This document shows, piece by piece, positions 1 through 10,084 of a stretch of DNA of 64,000 nt; position 1 is the first letter of the stretch; the number at the start of each line of letters is the position of its first letter. The DNA comes from Klebsiella michiganensis (GTDB taxonomy: Bacteria; Pseudomonadota; Gammaproteobacteria; Enterobacterales; Enterobacteriaceae): NCBI RefSeq assembly GCF_002925905.1, contig NZ_PRDB01000002.1, forward strand, positions 124,001-188,000. The letters run 5' to 3'. Both the position numbers and the translations under genes were made by a program. The notes beneath the pieces are model-generated. The model worked only from the letters and a program-made list of their open reading frames with translations. It was not told the DNA's origin and ran no database searches.

Positions 1-1285
1 TCTCTTCCCCCGGCTGCCAGTGGTCGCGGTCAAACAGCAGGTTGACCTTATAACGGCCGTCGCGGTCGATATGGCCGTAGATATCGTTGGTTTTCGTGCT
101 GGTCACCCGCGCCGGCAGCGTGCCGGCCATGACCGGCCTGTCGCCCGGTTGCGGACGGAAGCCGTAATTTTCCGAGAACGGGATGGCCGTAAACGCCACC
201 TCATAGCTGCGGTCGCGACGGGCGCGGCTGTGGATGCCGGTAATCACCACGCCCTGGCGGAAAACCTCCGTCACCTCAGCGCCTCCGGTGACCTTCAGCT
301 CCCGGCCCGGCGCCAGCGCCGCGCTGCTGGTCCTGCCGCTCAGCCGGGTCTGGTCGTTCAGGTAGCGCTCGTGGCGCAGACGGGCATAAAACGCCCCGCT
401 CTCCGGCTCCGGGTTGCGCTGGCCGTCACTGCCCGGCGCCAGGTAGTTATCCGCCCAGTGATACGCCTCGCCGTAGGTGGTGACGTCGCCGGACGTCACG
501 TCCGCGCTCTGGCTCATCTCCTCCGGCGCGTTGCGGTAGTTGTAGTCCCGGGTGAACACCGACTGCTGCACCACGTTATGCTGGCTTTTCAGCGCCCACA
601 CCGACTCGGTACCGCCGTCGTGCTGGCCGGAGGGCGGCACCGACGGCAGAACCAGCCCCTGCTCGTAGTGCCGCTGGTCATCGTAAAACTCCACCACGTC
701 AATATTCAGCCGGGTGTCGGCGGTGAAGCGGAACCAGATACCGACCTCTCCCAGCAGGCGGGTGATAAAGCGCAGGTCGTCCTCGCCGTACTGCATCACC
801 TGCTCGCGACGCGGATACGCCTGTGCCAGGGTGAAGACAAAGTCCTCCCCGCGCATGGCGTGGCGGGTACGCAGGATATGCTCCACGATATCCGGCACCG
901 ACATATCCTGGTAAATCCGGTTCTGGTGGCTCCGGGAGAGCAGCGCCAGACGAGGCTGCAGGGTCAGGGAATAGTGCGTTTCGTCGCGGGATGCGGAAAG
1001 GCGCTCAAACGCCGTCACCACGCCCTGAATCGTGCGCACCGGCTGCTGAATGTTAATCCCGAAACCCTGGTCCGCCGGCGCCTGCAGGGTGAAGGTCGCG
1101 TCCTGCATCAGCATCTGCTGCGGCGTGATGGTTTTGTCGGCGCTGGTGAACTCAATCACGTATCTGAACGGTTCGCTCAGGGCCTCCTCACCTTCAAAGC
1201 TCAGCACGTCCAGAAGGGCGCTGCAGCCGCGCACCGTTAACAGATGGTGGCTGTGGCTGAACAGCAGGGATTTTATCTCGCTCAT
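1..1285 (-). CDS. vgrG: VgrG/TssI type VI secretion tip protein (3' end truncated by window)
   Basis: Minus-strand frame from ATG at 1285 reads MSEIKSLLFSHSHHLLTVRGCSALLDVLSFEGEEALSEPFRYVIEFTS..., a typical VgrG N-terminus; next to clpV and hcp. Confidence 0.9.
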   Translation of the reverse strand, partial: MSEIKSLLFSHSHHLLTVRGCSALLDVLSFEGEEALSEPFRYVIEFTSADKTITPQQMLMQDATFTLQAPADQGFGINIQQPVRTIQGVVTAFERLSASRDETHYSLTLQPRLALLSRSHQNRIYQDMSVPDIVEHILRTRHAMRGEDFVFTLAQAYPRREQVMQYGEDDLRFITRLLGEVGIWFRFTADTRLNIDVVEFYDDQRHYEQGLVLPSVPPSGQHDGGTESVWALKSQHNVVQQSVFTRDYNYRNAPEEMSQSADVTSGDVTTYGEAYHWADNYLAPGSDGQRNPEPESGAFYARLRHERYLNDQTRLSGRTSSAALAPGRELKVTGGAEVTEVFRQGVVITGIHSRARRDRSYEVAFTAIPFSENYGFRPQPGDRPVMAGTLPARVTSTKTNDIYGHIDRDGRYKVNLLFDRDHWQPGEE

Positions 1286-3924
1286 ACGCCCGCCCCTGCG
1301 CCAAACTCCATCACAATCCCCCCCTCTTCATCACGACCCAGCATCAGGTGCTGCGCCTTCTGCCCCGCCGCCTGATGGCTTAATAGCTGCAGGCTCAGCG
1401 CCGGCAGTATCTGCTGGTTGAGCAGGCTGTCCACGTTGCGCGCCCCGGTATCCGGCAGCAGGCAGGCATCCGTCAGAGCGTCGTACAGGCTGTCGCTGAT
1501 GGTAGTGGTCATGCCGTAGTGGCGACTGAGGCGTTTGCTCACCTGGCTGAGCTTCATTCCGACAATCGTGCGCATCGCGTCCCGCGTGAGCGGGCGGTAG
1601 ATCACCGTCTGGAAGCGCGCCAGCAGCGCGGGCTGGAAGTGGTCGCGCAGCAGCGGACGCAGCAGTTCATGCAGGTCGGATTCCGTGCCCTCCGGCCGTT
1701 CGTCCAGCATCTGCATGATGTGGTCGCTGCCGAGGTTGGAAGTCATCAGAATAACCGTGTTGCGAAAGTCGATCTCCCGCCCCTCGCCGTCGCGCATAAA
1801 ACCCCGGTCAAATACCTGGTAGAACAGGTTCATCACGTCCCGGTGGGCCTTCTCCACTTCGTCCAGCAGCACCACGCTGTACGGACGCTTTCTGACCGCT
1901 TCGGTGAGGATACCGCCCTGGCCGTAGCCGACGTACCCCGGCGGGGAGCCCTTGAGCTGGCTGACGGTGTGCGGCTCCTGGTATTCGGAGAGGTTGATAG
2001 TGATTAAGGATTTCTCACCGCCGAACAGCGCGTCAGCAAGGGCAAGCGCGGTTTCAGTCTTGCCGGTGCCGCTCGGCCCGGTCAGCAGGAACACGCCCTG
2101 CGGGCCGTTCTCCGACGTCAGCCCGGTTTTGCTGGCACGGAGACGCTGCGCGATGGCGTTCAGCGCCGCGTCCTGGCCCACCACGCGTCTACCGAGCTGC
2201 TGTTCCAGGCTCAGCAGCTCCGTCTGCTCATCCTTCATCAGAGACGAGAGCGGCACGCCTGTCCAGTCGGCGATGACCGTGGCAACGGTGCGCGCGTCCA
2301 CGTCCAGCCCCAGCAGCGGGTTCCCCTGCTGCACGGCACTAAGCTGGTTTTGCAGGTCCGCGATTTCCGCGTGGCGGGAGAGATCGGCGCGGCAGGCGAG
2401 CAGGTTTTCCGTGAGCTTCAGCTCCTGGCCATACTGCGTTTCCAGCTCGTCGAGCTGCAGGATAATACGGACTTCGTCCTGTTCGATGGCCGCCAGGCGT
2501 TCGCCGTGGGTGTGGTTGCCCGCCGCGATATCTTCCAGCAGCGCCTGCTTTTCCATCGCCAGGCCGGTGAGCTGCGCCTTCAGTCGAGTCAGCGGCGCCG
2601 GCACCGTATCCAGGCTCATGCGGATGCGGGCGGAGGCGGTGTCGAGTAAATCCACCGCCTTGTCCGGCAGCTGGCGTCCGGTCAGATAGCGTCTGGAGAG
2701 GGTGACGGCGGCGCGCACCGCCTCATCGGTGATGTGCACCCCGTGATGCTCCGCGTAGCGGGACTTCAGGCCCCTGAGCATCAGGCAGGCGGTGTCGTCG
2801 TCCGGCTCATCGACTTTGATCATCTGGAAGCGCCGCTCCAGCGCCGCATCGCGCTCAAAATACTGTTTGTACTCGCTCCAGGTTGTGGCGGCGATAGTTC
2901 TGAGTTCGCCCCGGGCAAGGGCCGGTTTCAGCAGGTTAGCCGCATCGGCGCCGCCCGCCTGGTTACCCGCGCCGATAAGGGTGTGGGCCTCATCAATAAA
3001 CAGAAGCACAGGCAGCGGCGACTGCTGCACCGCGTCGATAATGTTTTTCAGCCGCTGCTCGAATTCTCCCTTCACCCCCGCTCCGGCCTGCAGCAGGCCG
3101 AGGTCAAGGGTGCGCACGCTTACCGGTTTCAGCGCGTCCGGGACGTTGCCCTCGGCGATTCTGATCGCCAGACCTTCCACCAGCGCGGTCTTGCCGACGC
3201 CCGGCTCGCCCACCAGTATCGGGTTGTTCTTGCGGCGTCGGGAAAGAATGTCCACCATCTGGCGGATTTCATTATCACGGCCGAACACCGGGTCGATTTT
3301 GCCGTCCCGGGCGCGGGCGGTCACGTCGAGGGTGAACTTATCCAGCGCATTCTGCAGAGCCGGATTCAGATCCCCTTCTTTTACGCCCGCATTAACCGGA
3401 CGGCCGACAAACGCCACCTCGTCGCCCTGCGCCAGCTCTGCTTCCTGCTGCACCTCCGGGCGCTCTTCGGACTGCGCGTCCAGCAGCGGACGCAGGCGCG
3501 CCAGCTGGCTCTGCACCAGGGTCAGCAGCGGCCACAGGCCGTCGCAGCGCACCAGACTCTGTTTATCCACCAGCGCCATCAGCAGGTGGATACTACGGAT
3601 ATGCTCCTCCCCGGCCAGCGAAGCGCTCAGCCATGCCTCCTGCATCAGAGTCTGAATAGCGTCTGAAAGCTGCGGGCGGCCGCGCACCGAACGGGGGAGC
3701 TTATCCATAAAGGTCAGCAAATCCTGCCATATCGCGTCCATATCCCATTCGTAGCGCCGCGCCAGTACCGTCAGGTCGCCCTCGCCCTGCTCCAGCAGTT
3801 TCAGCAGCCAGTGCTCGGGCAGGATTTCCGCGTGCGCCCGGGTCTGGCACAGGGTGGCAGCGCCTTCCATCGCACGGGCGCAGTAAGGGTTAAGTCGGCG
3901 TAACAAAATGGCGGGATTTTCCAT
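1282..3924 (-). CDS. clpV: T6SS AAA+ ATPase ClpV/TssH
   Basis: 880 aa with two Walker A motifs (GEPGVGKTALVEG, GPSGTGKTETALALA) and ClpB/ClpV architecture; ATGA overlap with vgrG. Confidence 0.95.
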   Translation of the reverse strand: MENPAILLRRLNPYCARAMEGAATLCQTRAHAEILPEHWLLKLLEQGEGDLTVLARRYEWDMDAIWQDLLTFMDKLPRSVRGRPQLSDAIQTLMQEAWLSASLAGEEHIRSIHLLMALVDKQSLVRCDGLWPLLTLVQSQLARLRPLLDAQSEERPEVQQEAELAQGDEVAFVGRPVNAGVKEGDLNPALQNALDKFTLDVTARARDGKIDPVFGRDNEIRQMVDILSRRRKNNPILVGEPGVGKTALVEGLAIRIAEGNVPDALKPVSVRTLDLGLLQAGAGVKGEFEQRLKNIIDAVQQSPLPVLLFIDEAHTLIGAGNQAGGADAANLLKPALARGELRTIAATTWSEYKQYFERDAALERRFQMIKVDEPDDDTACLMLRGLKSRYAEHHGVHITDEAVRAAVTLSRRYLTGRQLPDKAVDLLDTASARIRMSLDTVPAPLTRLKAQLTGLAMEKQALLEDIAAGNHTHGERLAAIEQDEVRIILQLDELETQYGQELKLTENLLACRADLSRHAEIADLQNQLSAVQQGNPLLGLDVDARTVATVIADWTGVPLSSLMKDEQTELLSLEQQLGRRVVGQDAALNAIAQRLRASKTGLTSENGPQGVFLLTGPSGTGKTETALALADALFGGEKSLITINLSEYQEPHTVSQLKGSPPGYVGYGQGGILTEAVRKRPYSVVLLDEVEKAHRDVMNLFYQVFDRGFMRDGEGREIDFRNTVILMTSNLGSDHIMQMLDERPEGTESDLHELLRPLLRDHFQPALLARFQTVIYRPLTRDAMRTIVGMKLSQVSKRLSRHYGMTTTISDSLYDALTDACLLPDTGARNVDSLLNQQILPALSLQLLSHQAAGQKAQHLMLGRDEEGGIVMEFGAGAGV

Positions 3925-4057
3925 GAGCTTTTCTCTTTATCAGTTCCGGACACGCTACCGCCCGTCGCTGTTCCCTGTTATTCAGGAACCCAAAGCGCAT
4001 CAGGTCAGGCAGGCAGATTGTTTTTTTGCTGAGCGCCCGTCAGTTCAGGCGCTCAGC

Positions 4058-4081
4058 AAAAACGGGCAGCGGAAACTGCCC
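4058..4081 (-). terminator. Probable intrinsic terminator downstream of hcp
   Basis: Minus strand GGGCAG-TTTCCG-CTGCCC followed by GTTTTT. Confidence 0.6.
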
Positions 4082-4170
4082 ATCAGGGGATGACTCTAAA
4101 TAGTTCGCGCTGTAGCAAGACGGCAAGCGAACGCAGCCAACGGCGCTACAGCGTGAAATATGGCGAGTCA

Positions 4171-4662
4171 TCAGGCGGTGGCGCGTTCGTTCCAGCTGTC
4201 GGAATGAATGATGTTGCCGTCCTTGTAGGTCCAGGTGATTTTTTCGTAACGCAGCTCAATCTGCTCGAGGTGGTTATGCTTCTCGTAGGACGGGTCCTTG
4301 ACGTCGTGCATCAGCGGGTTGACCTTCACCACCTTCACGTTCTCAAGCTTCGTGTTGAAGTACTCCACTTCCTGACCGGCGTCGTTGATTTTGTACCAGC
4401 GGAATTCAGCCGACTTCAGCGTCTGGCCGGTGGTCACCGCCTTGTACAGGTACGGGCTGGAGGCGTCGATTTCCTTGGTGAACAGGAACGGCGTGTGGAT
4501 TCGCGTGCCGGTCAGCTTCCCGGTGTTGTTATCGGTCGGGATGTACAGGTTATGCTCCTGCGCCACCACCTCGATGCTGCCCTCGCGGTCCTTCACGTCC
4601 ACGGAACCTTTGATGTCCGCGCCGCCGTCGTCCTTCAGCCACAGATAGACTGGTATTGCCAT
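4171..4662 (-). CDS. hcp: Hcp/TssD T6SS tube protein
   Basis: MAIPVYLWLKDDGGADIKGSVDVKDREGSIEVVAQEHNLYIPTDNNTGKLTGTR...; start re-assigned from 4734 to 4662 because the ORF extension lies in an ERIC repeat. Confidence 0.93.
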   Translation of the reverse strand: MAIPVYLWLKDDGGADIKGSVDVKDREGSIEVVAQEHNLYIPTDNNTGKLTGTRIHTPFLFTKEIDASSPYLYKAVTTGQTLKSAEFRWYKINDAGQEVEYFNTKLENVKVVKVNPLMHDVKDPSYEKHNHLEQIELRYEKITWTYKDGNIIHSDSWNERATA

Positions 4663-4676
4663 ATTACTTCTCCATT

Positions 4677-4802
4677 TATACACGTCGTCCTTCAGGCTGC
4701 CTCTTTGTTGGCTGCCTTCATTTGCCCCGGTCACATAGTGAACTATGCTTCCGGGGACCCATTCAGTTGCCGCTGCGAGGCAGCCCGAATGACTGTGTGT
4801 AT
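4677..4802 (-). repeat. ERIC (enterobacterial repetitive intergenic consensus) element, about 126 bp
   Basis: Minus strand ...CTGAATGGGTCCCCGGAAGCATAGTTCACTATGTGACCGGGGCAAATGAAGGCAGCCAAC...GACGTGTATA resembles the ERIC consensus with imperfect inverted ends (TATACAC/TGTGTAT). Confidence 0.8.
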
Positions 4803-4806
4803 CATT

Positions 4807-6495
4807 TTAAAAAGCGCCATCATCCTGCGATGGCGCGGGGGTCATGCCCGGTGGCTGGCAGGCATTCGCCTGCGGCACCAGACTGATTTCGACACGGCGG
4901 TTCAGCGCCCGGCCTTCGGCCGTGTCGTTGGGGGCAACGGGTCGGCTCTCGCCGTAGCCCTGCACCGCAAAACAGCTCTCCGGCACGTCGCCGGTGTCGC
5001 GCATCCAGTCGCGCACCGATTCGGCACGCTTAAGCGAAAGTATCTGGTTGGATTTATCGTCGCCGGTGCTGTCGGTATGGCCCGCCACCACAATCAGCCA
5101 GCCGGGCTTCGCTTTAATGCCGACCAGCGAGTTCACCAGCAGCTTTGTCGAGCCGGGCTTCAGCGCCCACCTGCCGGTGTCGAACAGCGACATGCTGTCG
5201 AGGCGGATGATTTTCGGCGCGGTTTTCTCGGCAGGCTTCAGTGGCGGAGGCGCCGGGACATAGGAACGAATGGCGTCCAGCACCGGCATGCGCAAATGCT
5301 CCCCGTGATACAGGCCGAGCCCCATTTCCAGCGGTTCACCGTGGCGCGCCCACCGATCCAGCTGCAGCGCATCCCCGCGCAGGATCTGCACGGCGCGGGC
5401 TTTCGGGGCGTAGTCATCCATCGCAATCTGCGCGTAATGCTGAATATCGAACCCCACCCGCTGCAGCAGCTGGCGGTTGTTCCACGCGCTGGCGCACAGT
5501 GCGATGATGGCGGCAAGGGTGAACAGGCAGAATGCCCGCCGTAAAGTTCTGCTGAGCGGCGCCACGCCGGCGCCCAGTGGCAACAGCGGCAGAATAAAAT
5601 TCGGCAGCGTGACATCCGCTGATGAGGGATTGGGCTGCCAGCCGGGCAGCGAATTCAGGGCGGTATGTTGAGACAACCAGCGCTGCCACAGGCTATCAGC
5701 CAGAACCGGCGCCCCCGAAGGCGTCATGTGATATACCACCATCGCCGGGTCCGCCGGAGGCATATCGTCCGACGCCGCCGTCAGCGCGGCCATCATTGTT
5801 TGTTCAGTCAGGCGAACCAGCGTATTCATCCTCACCTGCGCAGCCAGGCGGTCCGTCCCGTCCTTTTGCGCCAGCCATGTCCCGGTGCTGCACGGCACAT
5901 CGTCCGCCAGCCATACCTGCATGGCCTCCCCGGCCTGCGCTGTCTGCCACAGCGGTTGTGGAACAGACGCCCCCGCCACCTTACTGTTCAACAGTAAAGG
6001 CACCGCCCGGCGGCAATCGCTCCGCACCTGGCTCAGCTGCCAGCGCAGCTCATAAAGCCCGGCCGCCAGCGCCGCCTCATCACGATGCAGCTGCGGACAG
6101 ACGCTGACCATCACCGCCAGCTGCGATACGAGGTCCGGGCGTTTCCACAGAAGAATACGTACCGTCTGCTGCAGTTCAGCCGTCGGGACGTTTAACCAGC
6201 AGCCCCGTGCCGTGCGGTAAACTGGCCCGCTCTCCGGCCACCCAGCAATATCGCCGCAGACCAGCACCACCGGCAGGCGATACGGCGCGTCCGGTATCTC
6301 ATCCAGCCAGGCGTTATCTACCAGCGGATCTTCCCGCCTGCGCCCGGCGAAAATCAGCCCGGCGATAACGGCGGCCAGTATCAGCGCAGCGGCCAGAATC
6401 CGCCCGCCGGAGGCCAGCGGCAGAAACAGCAGGCAGAGCAGCAGCGCCAGGATCCCGCCCCAGAGCCATAACAGGCGCAAATAGCGCACGTTCAT
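4807..6495 (-). CDS. T6SS-associated OmpA-domain membrane protein
   Basis: N-terminal TM segments; C-terminal OmpA/peptidoglycan-binding motif (VVAGHTDSTGDDKSNQILSLKRAESVRDWM...ALNRRVEISL). Confidence 0.85.
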   Translation of the reverse strand: MNVRYLRLLWLWGGILALLLCLLFLPLASGGRILAAALILAAVIAGLIFAGRRREDPLVDNAWLDEIPDAPYRLPVVLVCGDIAGWPESGPVYRTARGCWLNVPTAELQQTVRILLWKRPDLVSQLAVMVSVCPQLHRDEAALAAGLYELRWQLSQVRSDCRRAVPLLLNSKVAGASVPQPLWQTAQAGEAMQVWLADDVPCSTGTWLAQKDGTDRLAAQVRMNTLVRLTEQTMMAALTAASDDMPPADPAMVVYHMTPSGAPVLADSLWQRWLSQHTALNSLPGWQPNPSSADVTLPNFILPLLPLGAGVAPLSRTLRRAFCLFTLAAIIALCASAWNNRQLLQRVGFDIQHYAQIAMDDYAPKARAVQILRGDALQLDRWARHGEPLEMGLGLYHGEHLRMPVLDAIRSYVPAPPPLKPAEKTAPKIIRLDSMSLFDTGRWALKPGSTKLLVNSLVGIKAKPGWLIVVAGHTDSTGDDKSNQILSLKRAESVRDWMRDTGDVPESCFAVQGYGESRPVAPNDTAEGRALNRRVEISLVPQANACQPPGMTPAPSQDDGAF

Positions 6496-7157
6496 TTCCC
6501 GGCCCCCGGCAGCAGGGTTGCAATCAGGGAATCAAGCCAGTGGTTCAGACCCCACCACAGCGCGGCGATCGCTACCAGCGACAGCCCGATGCAAACCGGC
6601 CAGCGACGTAACCCGTCCGCCAGGCCGCTGCGCCCGGAGATACCCGCCAGTACGGGACGGCTCTGGTCCGTTTCAAACGGCGGCACGCGCTCGGTCAGTA
6701 CCCGAACAAGCTGGTCACGAGCCGGTTCATTCAGGGCATAACACCCTTTAAAGCCGAGCATCAGCACCCGGTGGAAACAGGTCAGCACCGCCATATCCGG
6801 CGCGGGCTCGCGCAGAACCTGACGCATCCGTTCATACAACGCGTCTCCGGCGTCCAGAGCACCAAAGTATTTCGCCTGCAGCGGACGGTCATACCAGACG
6901 ATGCAGGCATCATCCTCGCCTTCGCGTCCTTTGGCGGTCTCATCCAGCAGCGCACACCAGGCGTAAAGAATATGCCGACGGCTCGCCTCGCTGACGTCCG
7001 CAGCCTCAAGCTTCGCCATCACCTGTTCAATATGATCTACACAATGTCGCCACAGGCGGTCGCCCTCCCCGTCGGCCAGTCTTGCGCCGAACCGCAGTTC
7101 CGTCACCGTCAGCCACGCGTCCGCCATCAGGGCGTCGATATTTATGTCCTGTTTCAT
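6492..7157 (-). CDS. tssL: TssL/DotU-IcmH family T6SS membrane protein
   Basis: DotU-like fold region (HILYAWCALLDETAKG) and C-terminal TM; overlaps flanking T6SS genes by 4 bp. Confidence 0.88.
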   Translation of the reverse strand: MKQDINIDALMADAWLTVTELRFGARLADGEGDRLWRHCVDHIEQVMAKLEAADVSEASRRHILYAWCALLDETAKGREGEDDACIVWYDRPLQAKYFGALDAGDALYERMRQVLREPAPDMAVLTCFHRVLMLGFKGCYALNEPARDQLVRVLTERVPPFETDQSRPVLAGISGRSGLADGLRRWPVCIGLSLVAIAALWWGLNHWLDSLIATLLPGAGK

Positions 7158-8496
7158 GAGCGCAGCACCGCAAACAGTTCAAGTTCCGGATCGCCCAGCA
7201 GACCGGGGACGTAAAAGACACAACTGCCTTCCAGCAGCATCGCCCGCGCCGCCGGATGGGCCATATCAAGGGTGAAATACTGGTTTTCCAGGCGCAGCGG
7301 GATAGCCGCAGGGACGTGGCTCATCGCGCGCAAAGGAATGCCGGGCTGCGAACCGTTGACCACCCTGTCGACTTCATCCGGGCTACCCGCTTTGCACTGA
7401 AGCGGAAACTGCTCCAGCAGTTGCGCTACCGGCAGCGGCGAGCGTACCGAGAGATAAAAATCCGCCTCTTCACGCAGTCTCGGATCGTGGAGACGGGCGT
7501 GCCAGCGCTTGCGCCGTTCATCGCGGACCATGTCAATCGCCACAACCCGGGATGGCAGGCTGGCTTCCAGCAGCACACCCAGCAGGTCAAACAACGGCGG
7601 GAAGACCGCCGTTAGCTGCTCATGACGATAGGCCGGAATATCGGCGGTGGTGTGATCAAGAGAAAACGTCAGCAGGCTGCCTGCAAGACCGGCCAGCGCC
7701 TGATAAAGCCGCTCCGGGTGCACCTGCGGATAGCGCACAAAATAGCTGAGCACCGGCTCCGCGCTGTTGAGCGCATTCAGCAGCCAGAACAGCGACACGT
7801 CCGCCACCGCGAAGTCGGCCATTCGTTCGTTGCTCTCCCGACGCATAGACATCAGGCGCTGCAGGCGCGCGCGTAGCTGACCCGTCAGATATTCGGTCTG
7901 CTCCGTTAGCCAGCGGCTGGCCTGCACGTTCAGCAGCGGCGGGATAAACGACGCGTCCTGCGACCAGTCTCCCTGGCTGTCGCGCTTAAGACGGGCCACG
8001 GCGACGGTCTGGTAATTGCCGTTGTCGTTATCCTCTGTACGCAGCGTCAGTTCCGGCTGCATTACCGCAATCTGGCGGCTGTCATCCCCATAGCGGTTAC
8101 GCACCTCCCGCCAGGCCAGACGCCAGCGCACAGGACGCTCCGCTTTCTGCTCCGGTTGCAGGCAGTTGCCGCCGTTTTCATACTCATGGGGCAACGCCAA
8201 AACCACCGTCAGTTCGTGGCTTTCTGTTTCCGGTAAGGTCATCACGGGCGGCAACGCATCGGCGTTATCGCTATCAGTGAGCGTTCCGTCGGCGAAACGC
8301 ACACACAGGTGGTCGGCCTTCAGTTTCCCCTGCTTCAGCAGCGCGGCGTCAAAAGCCGTCCGCGCAACCCCCCAGGGATGTATTGCTCCCAGTCGGGCGA
8401 CACACTCGTGTGCCAGGCCGCTTGCGCGGCCTCCTGCTGAAAATGTTGAGGGGAAACCATCTGGCCCCGCCCCCACAGCGGTCGTACTGTTTTCAT
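7154..8496 (-). pseudogene. tssK: T6SS baseplate TssK with apparent -1 nt frameshift near codon 30
   Basis: ATG at 8496 reads MKTVRPLWGRGQMVSPQHFQQEAAQAAWH, then the continuation ECVARLGAIHPWGVARTAFDAALLKQGKL... lies in another frame (ORF 7154..8476). Junction about 8403-8410. Confidence 0.8.
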
Positions 8497-8509
8497 CCCT
8501 GCCCCCGCC

Positions 8510-10050
8510 TTACGCTTTCGCTTTCGGCATCTGGCTGACCAGCGACAGGTTCACGTCCATCCCTTCCACCTGGAAATGCGGCACCGCGTACAGCTTCACG
8601 CGGAAGAAGCCCGGATTGTCCTCGATATCTTCCACCACCACCTTCGCGTCGCGCAGCGGGTGTGAGGCCTGCAGCTCGTCGCCCGGGTCGGTCATTTCCG
8701 TCACCAGACCGCGCACCCAGGTGTTGAGCTCCAGCTCCAGCAGGCGGCGATCCTTGGTGGTACCGATGTTTTCACGCTGAACGAGCTTCAGGTAGTGCGC
8801 AATACGCGACAGCAGGAAGATATACGGCAGGCGCGCGTTGATGCGGCTGTTGGCGGTGGCGTCGGCGGTGTCGTACAGCGCCGGCTTCTGGGCCGAGTTG
8901 GCCGAGAAGAAGCAGGCGTAGTCGCGGTTTTTGTAGTACGACAGCGGGATAAAGCCGAGGCTGGCGAACTCAAACTCGCGGGTTTCCGGGATCATCACCT
9001 CCGACGGGATCTTCACCTGGTTGCCGGTGCCCAGATCGTAGAGGTGGATCGGCAGATCTTTCACCGCTCCGCCCGCCTGCGGGCCACGGATCTGCACGCA
9101 CCAGCCGTTATTAATAAAGCTTTTCACCATGTTGGACGCGAAGGAGAACGAGGCGCTGGTCCACAGGTATTTCTCGTGGTCCGGGCCTTTCACCTGCTCG
9201 ACGTAGTTGAAGCTGCGCACCGGCACGGTGTCCGGTCCATACGGCAGGCGGCCCAGCACGCGCGGCATCACCAGGCCGATATAGCGCGCGTCGTCGGTGT
9301 CGCGGAAGGATTTCCATTTGATGTACTCGGCGCGGTCGAAGTAGTTGCCGATATCCTTGATGGCGGCAACCTCTTCCATGGACTCTTTCAGAAAGAAGGC
9401 CGGACCCACGGCGCCGATAAACGGCATATGGCCGCGGCGGAGACGCCGGAGATGCTGCGCAGCAGCGCCACGTCCTGCGGGCTGGCGTCGAACTCATACG
9501 CGGAGATCACCGAGCCAATCGGCTCGCCGCCCGGGGTGTCGTACTCGGCGGTGTAGGTGTGCCAGTAGAGGCCGCTCTGAATCAGCTCCGGCGCGTCTTC
9601 GAAGTCCTGGCGCAGATCGTCTTTGGAGACGTCCAGAATTTCGGTTTTGACGTTCTGGCGGTAGTCAGTGCTGTCCACCAGCTGCTTCAGGCCGCGCCAC
9701 AGGGATTCCACCTTCTGGAACTCAGGATGGTGCATCACCGCGTCCAGCTGGCGGCTGATTTGATAGTCCAGCTCCGCGATGTGGTGGTCAATCAGGGTCT
9801 TGTCGAGCTTCTCCACGGTCTTTCCGGACTGACGGATGCAGTCCATAAATACCTGCATCGCCGCCGTCAGTCGTTCGCCCGCCGGGGCGTCGGACAGCGC
9901 GGCATCATCCAGAAAGTCGTTAATATCGCCCAGGCGGGACGCCGGGGTCAGGTTGATTTTGTCAAACAGGGAGGCGTAAACGCTCTCTTTTTCCAGTACA
10001 GCGGTCTGCCCCTGCGCGGGGGCGGTTTCAGTATTTACAGACATCAGCAT
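8510..10050 (-). pseudogene. tssC: T6SS contractile sheath large subunit TssC (VipB), apparent 1-nt frameshift
   Basis: ORF 9388..10050 gives the N-terminal part to ...ISGVSAAA; ORF 8510..9427 resumes as MPFIGAVGPAFFLKESMEE...; one missing C restores SAAAHMPFIGA. Confidence 0.88.
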
Positions 10051-10084
10051 ATTCCCGGTTAATCCATTAAATAACGCACGCCGT

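Noticed and set aside
20-1240. 406-aa plus-strand ORF opposite vgrG
   Set aside because: Low-complexity Arg/His/Val-rich antisense translation; the minus strand encodes clear VgrG.
4663-4734. N-terminal extension of Hcp in the ORF track
   Set aside because: Encoded by ERIC repeat sequence; the conserved Hcp start MAIPVYLWLK is at 4662.
8476-8496. GTG at 8476 as genuine tssK start
   Set aside because: Gives the non-homologous peptide MGAGPDGFPSTFSAGGRASGLAH; the normal N-terminus is present in another frame from ATG 8496.
9388-9440. Programmed frameshifting in tssC
   Set aside because: No slippery heptamer or adjacent stimulatory element seen; a simple 1-nt deletion or consensus error is more likely.
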